Counted from the stretch's first letter, positions 25,873 to 34,278 are shown. The stretch: 64,000 bases of DNA from Candidatus Obscuribacterales bacterium (GCA_019745415.1 JAIETF010000053.1:62001-126000), one strand, 5' to 3'. The notes: a model not told the origin generated them from the letters alone. Numbers and translations are program-made.

Positions 25873-26859
25873 ATGGACCTCAGTGCTTATCTGATATTTG
25901 ACCCAGCCTATCAGACCGACTTGTTGGCATACGGTATGAATCGACCCTTTGCCCTCGACCGCGGAAAGTTGGTACTGGCTCGTCTGGAAGAGCGCTTAGG
26001 CACGTCGGTAGAGTATCGAGTGCCTCTTCCGCTCGATCGGCAAGCTCTCCGACTGGTGCACAGCGAAGCCTATATTGAGTCACTCTCTTCCTCACTTACC
26101 TGGGCTGAGATTTTCGAGTTGGATGAGGCTATCGATAAAAACGGCTATCTTCCAGGGGCTAAGTTTCCTCTTCATCACATAATCAGCGATTTCTTGTTAA
26201 AAGCCGGTGGCACTGTCGAAGCGGCTTTTGCTTCGCTGGAAAGCGGCTTTTGCGCCAATCTAGGAGCTGGCTATCATCATGCCATGCCTGATCGCGGGCA
26301 GGGTTTTTGTGCAATTAATGATGTCGCTCTTGCTGTCCGTTCACTTTTGCATGGTGATAAGCCAAAGGCGAAAAAGTTGATGATTGTCGACGTAGATTTT
26401 CATCAGGGTGATGGCACAGTACTTTGTCTGCAAAAGGAGATGAAAGCTGCTCGAGTCTTCACTTATTCTATACATTCACATGAAGGATGGCCTGATGAAA
26501 AGGTGCATAGCAGCTTAGATGTAGCCGTCAAGGAAACCGAGCAAGAACGATATCTGGAAATGCTGGCTGCCACTCTTCCCAGAGCAATTGCTGACTTTGC
26601 GCCAGATTGTATTTTGCTTGTGGACGGCTCTGATGCTTATGAAAGAGATGTTCTTCCCGGTACTAAATTCATCAAGCTGCCACTGCCGGTGATGCAAGAA
26701 CGCAGTCGTTTTCTCAGCGATCTTTTCTTCAAACACAGTTTGCCTGTCTCTCTAGTTTTTGCTGGTGGTTATGGTCCTGATGTCTGGGAAGCTCATTATG
26801 CGACGGTGCAAGCTATGTTGGCACGCTATGCCGGTCTAACTAATTTAACTCTTGAATGA
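25873..26859 (+). CDS. Histone-deacetylase-family amidohydrolase
   Basis: About 328 residues from the ATG at 25873; a TTG at 25855 adds six residues and neither has a convincing ribosome site. The HDAC/AcuC/acetylpolyamine-amidohydrolase signatures are present: LGAGYHHAMPDRGQGFCAINDVALAVR (paired His), MIVDVDFHQGDGTVLCLQ (zinc ligands), VDGSDAYERDVLPGTKFIKL, and the terminal LVFAGGYGPDVWE. The zinc enzyme removes acetyl or acyl groups from lysine or polyamines. The substrate cannot be assigned. It stands alone, before the small ORF at 26971. Confidence 0.88.
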   Translation: MDLSAYLIFDPAYQTDLLAYGMNRPFALDRGKLVLARLEERLGTSVEYRVPLPLDRQALRLVHSEAYIESLSSSLTWAEIFELDEAIDKNGYLPGAKFPLHHIISDFLLKAGGTVEAAFASLESGFCANLGAGYHHAMPDRGQGFCAINDVALAVRSLLHGDKPKAKKLMIVDVDFHQGDGTVLCLQKEMKAARVFTYSIHSHEGWPDEKVHSSLDVAVKETEQERYLEMLAATLPRAIADFAPDCILLVDGSDAYERDVLPGTKFIKLPLPVMQERSRFLSDLFFKHSLPVSLVFAGGYGPDVWEAHYATVQAMLARYAGLTNLTLE

Positions 26860-26970
26860 ACTCGGTCGTGATTTTTACACTAGACTCAGAATTATCTCGA
26901 AAACTTTGCATACTTTTACTTGACCAAGTTGTCTTTCTCAACCATTATGGTTGAACAGGAAGTAACCGAC

Positions 26971-27135
26971 ATGCAGAATCTAAAGATTATTGATGATGGC
27001 ATAACCCCTCATTTGCTCAGGCAAATGGCTGGTGGTGCTTTGCACAAACTTTTCGGCAACAAGGGCGGACTGCGCTTGGGACCGAATAGCAGACGTTGCG
27101 GCGGGCTTACTTCTTCACGAGTATCTTTAAACTAA
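26971..27135 (+). CDS. Small peptide gene, 54 residues, with a Gly-Gly motif
   Basis: The ATG at 26971 has AGGAAG 9 bp upstream; the frame opens further up without a site. The product has an N-terminal 22 residues ending in LLRQMAGG and then a basic, glycine-rich tail (KLFGNKGGLRLGPNSRRCGGL). That layout recalls double-glycine leader peptides of exported peptides, but no transporter or modification gene is adjacent. It could equally be an unrelated small protein. It lies 112 bp after the deacetylase gene. Confidence 0.4.
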   Translation: MQNLKIIDDGITPHLLRQMAGGALHKLFGNKGGLRLGPNSRRCGGLTSSRVSLN

Positions 27136-27201
27136 TTTGCAGACACGACAGATTCAGCTCTATCTGAAATCATCGCCAGTTGTGCTTATGCGAGGCATAT
27201 A

Positions 27202-27267
27202 GCTAACTTAAGTTTGGGCATTTGCTAACTTGAGTTGGGGCGTTTGCTAACTTGAGTTGGGGCGTTT
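27202..27267. repeat. Three tandem copies of a 22-bp unit
   Basis: Units at 27202-27223, 27224-27245 and 27246-27267 read GCTAACTTGAGTTGGGGCGT followed by TT. The last two are identical and the first differs at three or four places; a partial copy (GCT) follows. They lie in the 300-bp gene-free gap before serS, which otherwise shows only AT-rich sequence and the TTGGAGG ribosome site of serS. A period of 22 bp is not a multiple of three. Confidence 0.85.
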
Positions 27268-27434
27268 GCTAGGCTAAAGCAGCACTACTGCACTGCAGCT
27301 TAGCTAGATTTTGTCTATTGTTTGGCTGGAACGCATTCGTTTAGGCTTCTAACTAGCGCCTAGACTGTGATTGCCTCTGTGTTTGCGAATTCTTTTTCTT
27401 CTTTTTTCTCTTATTTTTTGAGCTTGGAGGCTTT

Positions 27435-28742
27435 ATGCTGGATATTAAATTTGTGCTTGAGAATGTTGAACTTTTTCGCGATGCCATCAAGAAGAAGGGC
27501 TTCATTGATTTTCTTGATCTCGACGAGCTTTTGAGAACGCATGCTCATCTTGAGCATTTGAATGGGTTGATTTTGCCGCTGCGGACTGAGCGAAATCGAC
27601 ACAATACCGCCATGAAAGAATTGGCGTTCACAGGTGAGGATGTAGATGACAAACTAAAGGAGTACGGAAGAGAGTTGGGAAGGCGCCTCCAGGACATGGA
27701 GAAAGAAGCCCTTGATGTGCGCTTACGATTTCTCGATTTAATGATGCGCCTTCCGAATTTGATGCTACCAGCGGTGCCAGACGGTGTAAACGATCGGGAT
27801 AATCTTGAACTGTGGCGATGGGGTGAGCCAAGGCAGTTTGATTTTGACGCATTGGACCACCTGGCTCTAGCTGAAAAGCTTGGTTTGGCTGATTTTGAAG
27901 GAGGTCGGCGGGTCGGAGGCGCACGCGCTTATGCCCTCACCGGCAATGGCGTCTTACTGGAAGAGGCCATTCATCGCCTTGCCTTCGATACGCTTGTTAA
28001 GAAGGGTTATAAACCAATAGCGCCACCGCTTATGGTGCGAAAGGAGGCTATGGAAGGAGCCGGCTATTTCCCTTATGGAACAGACAATGCCTATGAATTG
28101 GCTAAGGATGAGTTATTCCTCACTGGAACCGCAGAAGTTGGTCTGGTGGCCCTTCAGGCTGATAGAACTTTTGCCAGAGCTGAATTGCCTTTGCGATTTG
28201 TTGGCAAGACTACTTGCTTCAGGCGCGAGGCTGGTGCGGCTGGGCGAGATACTCGTGGCTTATTCAGGGTTCACCAGTTTCAGAAGGTAGAGCAGGTTGC
28301 GATAGTGGAAGCAGATCTGGAGAAAGCCTTAGCTATGCATAAGGAGTTGTTGGAGAACGCTACTGGTATTTTAGAAGCGCTGGAGTTGCCCTATAGAGTA
28401 GTAGCAGTGTGTGCTGGCGATCTTGGTCAGGGGCAGATGCTCAAGTATGATATCGAGACACATATGCCAGTCAGGGGTGGTTACTTCGAGACGCATTCGT
28501 GCTCGCTTTTGGGTGATTTTCAGGCTCGCCGTCTGAATATTCGCTATCGACTTGACGCCGAAAGGGGTGAAGAAGGGCAATTTAAAGCAAAAAAAGAATT
28601 TGTCTTTACCTTGAATAACACAGCTGTGGCTACGCCGCGGCTACTTGTAGCCTTTCTGGAGAACCATCAAGACAAGAACGGTGCTATACGAATACCAGCA
28701 AAGCTGCGACCCTATCTGGGTTTAGAAATGATTGCTGCGTGA
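27435..28742 (+). CDS. serS: Seryl-tRNA synthetase
   Basis: 435 residues, normal length for bacterial SerRS; charges tRNA-Ser. The N-terminal long coiled-coil arm (about 30-105) is followed by the class II core. This contains FLTGTAEVGL, motif 2 FRREAGAAGRDTRGLFRVHQFQKVE, HSCSLLGDFQARRLNIRYR and motif 3 TLNNTAVATPRLLVAFLENHQDKNGAIRIPAKLRPYLG. The ATG at 27435 has TTGGAGG upstream. It is monocistronic, followed by an inverted-repeat terminator shared with the convergent gene. Motif 3 has NNTAVATPR where most SerRS have NGSxLAxxR, a small deviation. Confidence 0.95.
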   Translation: MLDIKFVLENVELFRDAIKKKGFIDFLDLDELLRTHAHLEHLNGLILPLRTERNRHNTAMKELAFTGEDVDDKLKEYGRELGRRLQDMEKEALDVRLRFLDLMMRLPNLMLPAVPDGVNDRDNLELWRWGEPRQFDFDALDHLALAEKLGLADFEGGRRVGGARAYALTGNGVLLEEAIHRLAFDTLVKKGYKPIAPPLMVRKEAMEGAGYFPYGTDNAYELAKDELFLTGTAEVGLVALQADRTFARAELPLRFVGKTTCFRREAGAAGRDTRGLFRVHQFQKVEQVAIVEADLEKALAMHKELLENATGILEALELPYRVVAVCAGDLGQGQMLKYDIETHMPVRGGYFETHSCSLLGDFQARRLNIRYRLDAERGEEGQFKAKKEFVFTLNNTAVATPRLLVAFLENHQDKNGAIRIPAKLRPYLGLEMIAA

Positions 28743-28817
28743 TTCTATCTTTGTTCCGGAAGCAGTTTGCCACCAATTGAAAAGGTCTTGAATTAGCTTC
28801 TAAATAAGAGAGTTAGG

Positions 28818-28863
28818 AAGAGATTTAGTGGTCTCGTTATCTTCGAGGCCCCTAAATTCTCTT
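28818..28863. terminator. Inverted-repeat terminator between convergent genes
   Basis: Arms AAGAGATTTAGTGGTCTCG (28818-28836) and CGAGGCCCCTAAATTCTCTT (28844-28863) pair over about 19 positions with one bulge and a G-T pair, loop TTATCTT. It lies between serS and the minus-strand repeat gene and can serve both strands, although T-runs are weak. Confidence 0.7.
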
Positions 28864-28876
28864 AGAACCAGAATAG

Positions 28877-30085
28877 TTAAACTAGCAAGTCTTGTCTGAG
28901 CTGCAGACGACGCAGCTCCGACCAGTTGATGCGGCTAAACATTTCCATCTCTTGTCCAGGCTTGTTGCAGCAGTGGTAAATAAGAAATGCTGCCTTGTCT
29001 TCACATATTTCTCCATTTCTGATTCTGTCCAAGCAGGCTAGCCCTATGCGTGCGTGAATAGGATTGATATAGCCCCTTGAGAGAAGGGCTTCGGCGACAG
29101 TATCTTCAAAGTCAACTATTTCGCAGGCAACATCGCGCACGATTTTCTCAGGTACTATGGCGGCCCGTCTAAGTAATTTAAAAACATCATCAAGGGCTTG
29201 CGACTCTTCAATGATCTGTTCGAGCGGAGCACCTAGTTTGTAGACTAATCTGAGAAGCTTCACCGCTCTTCTGTATGTAAACACTCTCGACTGCATCATG
29301 TTTTGAAGCTTGAGAGCTGCCTCCAAAACTAATTCTGATAGCTGTCCTCTGCTCAGTAAAACCCTGCCGATGTTGTTATCTTCCTCGGTGCCGATCTCGC
29401 ATGCGGTAAGAACTTCGTTATTCTTGACTAGTTGGGCCGCTACCAGGAATTCTCCGATTCTGGGCGCAGCACTATTTGAACGAACTAGTTTGCCGTTATC
29501 GCCAAGTACTTCCCTGAGGCTAACTTGTCGTTCGTGCATTTCTTTGCAGAATGCAAGAGCTTCGGGGAAGGTAACTTTGCCATCACGCAGCATCACTTGT
29601 AAGTTGAGAGCTCCTTCAAGTGTTTTTTGTGATACGAAGCGGAGCATGAGAAGTGCACTTCCCAGTGTCATATCGTGCCGCTGAGCCTCTCTTCCAGCTT
29701 GTGCTAGTTGGTTCTCATCAACAATTCCGGCTGCAAAGAAAAGTCGACCTAGTCTGCTCTGAGGACTTTCGCCAGAACTAGTAATGCCGTTAAGTCTGAA
29801 AGATTCATTTATGTCCACTTTGTTGAGATGGCAGAATCTCAAAAGATCTGTAGCAAGACGATTATCAATAGTGCCTTCTCTGAGTAGATTCTGCAGTTCA
29901 AGTGCGCAGTTAACATCGTGATCATCCAGCCAACCTGTCATTACCAGCACGCGTCCTATGGGAAACGAAGTCCTCTTTGAGATCGATAGTCCTTCGGAAA
30001 TTGCTGAACCGTCGACAAGTCCTGTTTCTAAGAAAAGCTCTCCCAGGCGATAACGGTTCTCGCGCTGTTTCTTGACTAAGTTCAT
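28877..30085 (-). CDS. Four-repeat MshEN-like protein
   Basis: 402 residues from the ATG at 30085, with AGGAGA 7 bp upstream. The whole chain is four copies of a unit of about 95 residues starting with RLGELFLETGLV, RLGRLFFAAGIV, RIGEFLVAAQLV and the diverged DVFKLLRRAAIV. Each continues with IGRVLVMTGWL-like and LQxMLRxGxxTxxxA segments. The unit resembles the MshEN domain of secretion ATPases (a nucleotide or cyclic-di-GMP binding module in some family members) but no ATPase part is present. The C-terminal repeats of the Ser/Thr kinase at 19944 are of the same type, so the two may act in one signalling route. Confidence 0.72.
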   Translation of the reverse strand: MNLVKKQRENRYRLGELFLETGLVDGSAISEGLSISKRTSFPIGRVLVMTGWLDDHDVNCALELQNLLREGTIDNRLATDLLRFCHLNKVDINESFRLNGITSSGESPQSRLGRLFFAAGIVDENQLAQAGREAQRHDMTLGSALLMLRFVSQKTLEGALNLQVMLRDGKVTFPEALAFCKEMHERQVSLREVLGDNGKLVRSNSAAPRIGEFLVAAQLVKNNEVLTACEIGTEEDNNIGRVLLSRGQLSELVLEAALKLQNMMQSRVFTYRRAVKLLRLVYKLGAPLEQIIEESQALDDVFKLLRRAAIVPEKIVRDVACEIVDFEDTVAEALLSRGYINPIHARIGLACLDRIRNGEICEDKAAFLIYHCCNKPGQEMEMFSRINWSELRRLQLRQDLLV

Positions 30086-30596
30086 GACATTCTCCTGGCA
30101 ATTCTGCACCTTAAGATGCCTGCTTTCAACTAATTCAGTTCATACCCAAAATTTTTCCGGCAGAAGCGATTGGCTGGTTGCCAAGAACCCCTGCCTGTGC
30201 CTCGCATTATTGAGAGGCTAGGTAGTATGCCTAATCAGTCGAAAAGGAGTGCTGCCTAAGCTATTAAATAGAACCAGTAAAGGCTGGAAATCTGATTTAA
30301 ATCAGCCAAGGTAGCTCACCATCAAGCACTCAAGCATGAAGATGAATGGATCGGTAGGTTTGGTAAAGTGATTCCTGCAAAACGAGACAAATGTCTCAAG
30401 GCAAGACTACTCAAAAGCTGGAACGCTGTCAAGCAGATTTAATGAAAAATGACTTGCTGTGGACCAATTGGCGTTTGTTCTTGGGTTTCTCTGTTTTCGG
30501 AATAACCGATATCGGTTTTTCAGAATTTATCTCTGTCTTTTGAACTTTTTCTCTCGAAATTACGTTCTTACTTATAGGAGTAAGGAGGGTAATTTA
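30086..30596. other. Gene-free stretch upstream of zinc-ribbon paralogue 2
   Basis: About 510 bp between divergent genes. It contains small hairpins (GCCTC/GAGGC at 30199-30218, GAGAC/GTCTC at 30384-30397), the AACCGATATCGGTT palindrome at 30504, TTTTGAACTTTTT at 30538 and the AAGGAGGG ribosome site near 30582. No gene is credible here. Confidence 0.5.
30504..30517. promoter_or_regulatory. Perfect palindrome AACCGATATCGGTT, candidate operator
   Basis: A 14-bp perfect palindrome ending 79 bp before the start of paralogue 2. The near-identical site before paralogue 1 ends 84 bp from its start with outer arms included. The same palindrome, extended to AATAACCGATATCGGTTATT, lies inside structured elements at 32086-32194 and 46675-46766. 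Confidence 0.55.
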
Positions 30597-31922
30597 ATGA
30601 GACCGCTAGAGGAAGGCTTAGTTGAGATAGCCAAAAGATGCGATTCCAGAGTCAAAATTGAATATGTCAGTGGTGTGTGGCGTTCCTTTTATGATACCTA
30701 TCCAGACTCAGATACTTGTTGGAGAGACTTGATTGAAAGCTTGACTAAAGGTGGCTTCTTGTACTGTCGCCTCTGCCTTTCGGACCAAATTGAGGTTCAA
30801 GAAAATTCTAGAGAATTTAAATGCTTGAATTGTAAAAGACATATGAGCCTCACTGCCGGTACCTTTTTCGAACGTGTAAGGAACATAAGAGCCTGGTTCT
30901 CAGCCATTTGGCTGTTCGAGCACGGCGTAATGGTTAATTCAAGTTTTTTATCCGCTCTGACTGGCCTTGCATACTCTTCTGCCTTGAACTTGACTCGTTC
31001 GATTTTAGACGCGACTGCGGCGACTAAGTGCGGCGAATGTAAGCAGTTTAGCTCATCGCACTTCAGTTTTGTTTTTGCCAGAAGAAGCCTTGCCTCGCCG
31101 ATGTGGCTGCATCCATGCTATGAAGAAAATGCTGAGCGCTTTTCTGAGCAGAGCTTCAATACCGAAAGTGCAGAAGAGTTTGTCGATTGTGAGTTTGAGG
31201 CTCAAGATATTGATCAAGCGACACCTGCTAGTTCGGATTTGAGGGTTCTTGACGTTGCTGAACAGCTAAAGCAAGACGAAGATCACCAGTTAGCCTCAGA
31301 AGAGAGTCTGACGGAGTTAGAGTCTCAAGTGCTAGCAGCTATTGCTGATGGATATGATGAAATTGATTCTGTTTGCACCAAGCTAGAAGTTTCAATAGCC
31401 GACGTTAACTCAACAGTAGCTATGCTTCAAATTTATGGATTGGTTGACTCTCTTCCCGGTTGCAAACTTAAGGTCAGAGATTCGCAGTCTAGGCGCGGAG
31501 ATTCAGATTCATTCGGCACAATTGAGTGTTCTATCGCTATTGGCAAACCTAAATGTCTAAACAAACTTTGTTCAGGAAGACTACAAAGCGAAAAACATGA
31601 ATCTCTGGAGAGAAGCTGTTTTGAGTTTATGGAGTTGCTGGTGGATTTTTGCCGACGTATTAGCAGAAAGTATCTCTACGTCTATGCTGGCTTGATACAC
31701 ATAGTTTCTAATTCAAGGCAGTTTGTCTTGCCTAGTCCGATTATTGGTAGCAATTTCTTCAACTCTTCTCTGCAAGTCTCTTCTGAACTTGAAGATTTAT
31801 CCGGAAAATCTAGGGCTAGTGGCTATGTTTTTGCAAGTTGTCTAGCACGTGGTTATATGGGTTCAGTCAAAATGCGTAAGTCGAGAACGGCAACAGTACT
31901 GTCTATATGCATGAAGCGGTGA
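30597..31922 (+). CDS. Zinc-ribbon and winged-helix protein with IS1595-transposase-like ends (paralogue 2)
   Basis: 441 residues from the ATG at 30597 with AAGGAGGG upstream; the frame extends to 30459, but that part includes the palindrome and is probably untranslated. The order matches the 4023 gene: zinc ribbon (Cys57, Cys60, Cys76, Cys79), SLTAGTFFERVRNIRAWFSAIWLFEHG and FVFARRSLASPMWLHP. Then come an acidic linker, a DprA-like winged helix (VCTKLEVSIADVNSTVAMLQIYGLVDSL) and the end RRISRKYLYVYAGLIHIV plus YMGSVKMRKSRTATVL. No DDE core is seen between the transposase-like parts. The two proteins are clearly related but distant, so the duplication is old. Probably a sequence-specific DNA-binding protein. 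Confidence 0.72.
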   Translation: MRPLEEGLVEIAKRCDSRVKIEYVSGVWRSFYDTYPDSDTCWRDLIESLTKGGFLYCRLCLSDQIEVQENSREFKCLNCKRHMSLTAGTFFERVRNIRAWFSAIWLFEHGVMVNSSFLSALTGLAYSSALNLTRSILDATAATKCGECKQFSSSHFSFVFARRSLASPMWLHPCYEENAERFSEQSFNTESAEEFVDCEFEAQDIDQATPASSDLRVLDVAEQLKQDEDHQLASEESLTELESQVLAAIADGYDEIDSVCTKLEVSIADVNSTVAMLQIYGLVDSLPGCKLKVRDSQSRRGDSDSFGTIECSIAIGKPKCLNKLCSGRLQSEKHESLERSCFEFMELLVDFCRRISRKYLYVYAGLIHIVSNSRQFVLPSPIIGSNFFNSSLQVSSELEDLSGKSRASGYVFASCLARGYMGSVKMRKSRTATVLSICMKR

Positions 31923-32085
31923 AGAGAATTTGTCGATTTTTCACGCTAAGGTATCGCAAATCGTCATCGATTGGATAAAGTGAAGGTTAGTGGCTTCAAC
32001 TACTATACTCTGGGAGACTATAAGTCTGGAGTTTATACTCGGAGTGGAATACGAAATGAGATAGTAGACTTAATTCAAAAAAAGA

Positions 32086-32194
32086 TTCTAGGCATAGGCG
32101 TGTGGTCTTTACTGAATAACCGATATCGGTTATTCGAAAAAAATGCAGAGCCTGATCGCGAATTCAATCAGGCTCTGCTAGCCTATGCCTAGAA
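32086..32194. other. 109-nt three-way-junction element with AATAACCGATATCGGTTATT
   Basis: Outer arms TTCTAGGCATAGGC (32086-32099) and GCCTATGCCTAGAA (32181-32194) pair perfectly. Inside are hairpin 1, a 22-bp perfect palindrome at 32114-32135 with core AATAACCGATATCGGTTATT, and hairpin 2, GCAGAGCCTGAT (32145-32156) with ATCAGGCTCTGC (32167-32178). Together they form a three-way junction. It lies in the 319-bp gap between paralogue 2 and the minus-strand gene at 32242. A second element of the same plan is at 46675. Confidence 0.75.
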
Positions 32195-32241
32195 CCCTTG
32201 TTCCAGTCAAGGCACTTCTGAACTTACTCTTGACTGTTTGG

Positions 32242-32607
32242 TCAGTCGTTGACTATGTTCCAAATTTCCTGTCCGAGTACTTTGTAGACCTCAGATTTGG
32301 GATTGTAGATTTGGTTCAGGTCGGCCTCGGAATACAGCGGCTGAGCTTCTGTCCACTCAGCACTTGACGGCTCGGACGGAGACCGAGAAGCATTTACTGA
32401 AGTACCCCACCCGAATTGCCGACGGAAGACATTGGCAATCAGTGTCGCCATGTCGCTGGCTGAGTTGATTTCAGCAAGGCGATCCATGATGATTTCGGCT
32501 TCTGATGAGTATTCGTCGCTGGGTGCACCATTCACAGCCAAGCCTTCCGGGTCGGCATTGTAGAGTGCACTTGCGATGCGGTGTTTCAGTTCTTGATCAC
32601 TGGTCAT
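32242..32607 (-). CDS. Hypothetical protein, DUF1871-like
   Basis: 121 residues with AGAGGA upstream of the ATG. The segment IASALYNADPEGLAVNGAPSDEYSSEAEIIMDRLAEINSASDMATLIANVFRRQFG follows the WDP...DEY...EA..I pattern I associate with the DUF1871 family of small soluble proteins, though the WDP Trp is an Asn-Ala here. The end is acidic. No function is known. It is followed upstream by a hairpin at 32634-32668. Confidence 0.6.
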   Translation of the reverse strand: MTSDQELKHRIASALYNADPEGLAVNGAPSDEYSSEAEIIMDRLAEINSASDMATLIANVFRRQFGWGTSVNASRSPSEPSSAEWTEAQPLYSEADLNQIYNPKSEVYKVLGQEIWNIVND

Positions 32608-32633
32608 GTAGTCCTCTTGTTATTGTGCAGGAA

Positions 32634-32668
32634 GGATCACCTGAAAGTCAGAAACTAGCAGGTGATCC
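32634..32668 (-). terminator. Hairpin after the minus-strand anchored protein gene
   Basis: GGATCACCTG (32634-32643) pairs with CAGGTGATCC (32659-32668). It lies 16 bp after the stop of the gene at 32685 on the minus strand. Only a short TTCC follows, so termination is plausible but weak. Confidence 0.5.
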
Positions 32669-32684
32669 CCCTGGGAATTTCAAC

Positions 32685-34082
32685 TTAGTCCAACTTCAGT
32701 TCGAGGGCTTTCGCGCTTCGAACCGGACTATCGGGGCTGTTCTTCCTTAGAATCGGCAGAATGGTAGCTGGTTTGGTCAAGCCGTCCAGATTTTCGCTGG
32801 TTGTCTTGTCGCCTGTTACCAACTGCTGGCTTTTGACGCGGTTGTACTCGACTTCCTCCACCTTTTCGAGCGTGCCGTCAAGGCGATATGAACGTCGAGT
32901 GAAGGTGCCCCAGCTGGAAGCGGGTTTGCGGATCTCGGCCGATTTGACCACTTTGCCGCCGGGGTAGAAGGTCAGCTCACGCTTGGTGTTGTAAGTGCCT
33001 TCATAGAACTCGGTCACGGATTCCAGCACGTAGCCGTCGGAGACAACGCCAACTTGATCTTGCGGAATCGATTTGTCGAGCTTTACCCATCGCTGCTGCA
33101 CCAGGGCTCTGACACCGTAGTTGTTAGGGCTGTTGCTCTGGTCGAAGTAGCGGACGATGACAGCATCGCTCTGGTTGGGATAGCTTTTCTCCATCACTGC
33201 CTTGCCCGTCTTCTCGTCATAGGTGGTGACCGAGACGTCGGAATAGCCGTAGGCGGTGACCATCTTTTTTGACTTGCCATCGGCTGTGTAGTCGGTGATT
33301 TCCGAGCTCCAAGAGCCGTAGGTGATCGACCGGTAACGAATGCCGTTGGCGTCGAAGAAATCTCGCTGAAGTCCGTTATAGCCAGAGACGCTAACTCTCT
33401 CGATCAGACGACCTCCGATGGCGAAGACCTGTTCTGACACGAGAGCACCGTTTTGATCTTTGGCGTAGACGCCAATGCGCTCGATACCGGTTCCGTTCTC
33501 GAAATAGGTTGTGCTGACCAAGTCGCCGAGGGCTGACAGAACGGTGACTTCCTTCAGTCGTCCGTTGGCGAAATAGGTATACTCAGCGTTGACAGTTTTG
33601 CCGTCCTTGGCGAGTTCGACTATGCGAGCCAGCCTGCGAAGCGACAGGTCGGCGTCGGCGGCTTCAGTTGTGGGGTTCGACTGAGCGGCCGAGTTGACAC
33701 CAGGGGTGGCGTTCTTGGCTTGCTCTTCGATTTTGAGCTGCTCTTCCTTCGTGGGAGCGTAGTACTCTCGGTAAGTGGAGACCTTGTTGTTTGAGAAGGA
33801 AACCACTGCGGAGCGACCGTCTTTGTATTCGATGCGCATGTAGGTGCGCATCGCACCCGATGAGTCGGTGCGCACGATGCGCACTGTTTCGCCGGATTTC
33901 GGTGCTTTCAGATATACCGTCGTAACTGGTTTGGATGAAAAAGTCTGGTCGGGAAGCTTGCTGGAACCGCTATCGGAGATGAAGCCGAGCAGGTTCGAGA
34001 CAAGTATGCCCAGACCGAGGAGGACGATCAAACCGCCCCAAACGTATCTGGGCTTGAAATTCTTCCACTTGTTCTCTTTCAT
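32685..34082 (-). CDS. Membrane-anchored protein with YD/MORN-like beta repeats
   Basis: 466 residues from the ATG at 34082, where AAGGACAGG lies upstream; the longer frame begins at 34142. One membrane helix (YVWGGLIVLLGLGILVSNLLGF, about 12-33) anchors a large, probably extracytoplasmic part. That part is made of short repeating beta units such as EYTYFANGRLKEVTVL, TTYFENGTGIERIGVY and RDFFDANGIRYRSITYG, which recall YwqK/MORN or YD-type repeats. The repeats occur about every 24 residues from 190 to 400. No enzymatic motif is seen. It belongs to the C-ending-codon set. Confidence 0.68.
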   Translation of the reverse strand: MKENKWKNFKPRYVWGGLIVLLGLGILVSNLLGFISDSGSSKLPDQTFSSKPVTTVYLKAPKSGETVRIVRTDSSGAMRTYMRIEYKDGRSAVVSFSNNKVSTYREYYAPTKEEQLKIEEQAKNATPGVNSAAQSNPTTEAADADLSLRRLARIVELAKDGKTVNAEYTYFANGRLKEVTVLSALGDLVSTTYFENGTGIERIGVYAKDQNGALVSEQVFAIGGRLIERVSVSGYNGLQRDFFDANGIRYRSITYGSWSSEITDYTADGKSKKMVTAYGYSDVSVTTYDEKTGKAVMEKSYPNQSDAVIVRYFDQSNSPNNYGVRALVQQRWVKLDKSIPQDQVGVVSDGYVLESVTEFYEGTYNTKRELTFYPGGKVVKSAEIRKPASSWGTFTRRSYRLDGTLEKVEEVEYNRVKSQQLVTGDKTTSENLDGLTKPATILPILRKNSPDSPVRSAKALELKLD

Positions 34083-34110
34083 GGAACACCTGTCCTTATG
34101 TGGAAATGGC

Positions 34111-34242
34111 GAGTGGTGCAGCGAAGAGAATCGCCGCACCACTCGCGGTGGCTACTGCCGGGCGGAGGAAGTCCTGCGCCAAGCATGGTTTTCTTTGTCA
34201 GACAGCTGGCAGCCTCAGGTTGAGACCTTTAGCTGCCAGCTG
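34111..34242. other. Two strong hairpins in the gap 34083-34278
   Basis: GAGTGGTGCAGCGA (34111-34124) with TCGCCGCACCACTC (34131-34144), thirteen of fourteen paired, lies 29 bp upstream of the 34082 start. CAGCTGGCAGC (34203-34213) with GCTGCCAGCTG (34232-34242), eleven perfect pairs, lies 37 bp after the stop of the 34279 gene. T-runs are absent, so attenuation or messenger protection is as likely as termination. Confidence 0.6.
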
Positions 34243-34278
34243 GTGCTGACAGTGACTCGGGCTTGGGTCGGCTAAGCT

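Noticed and set aside
27202..27267. Possible CRISPR array at the 22-bp repeats
   Set aside because: Copies are contiguous with no spacers.
31971..32192. 73-codon plus-strand frame after paralogue 2
   Set aside because: Starts with TTG, no ribosome site, and its second half is the structured element at 32086-32194.
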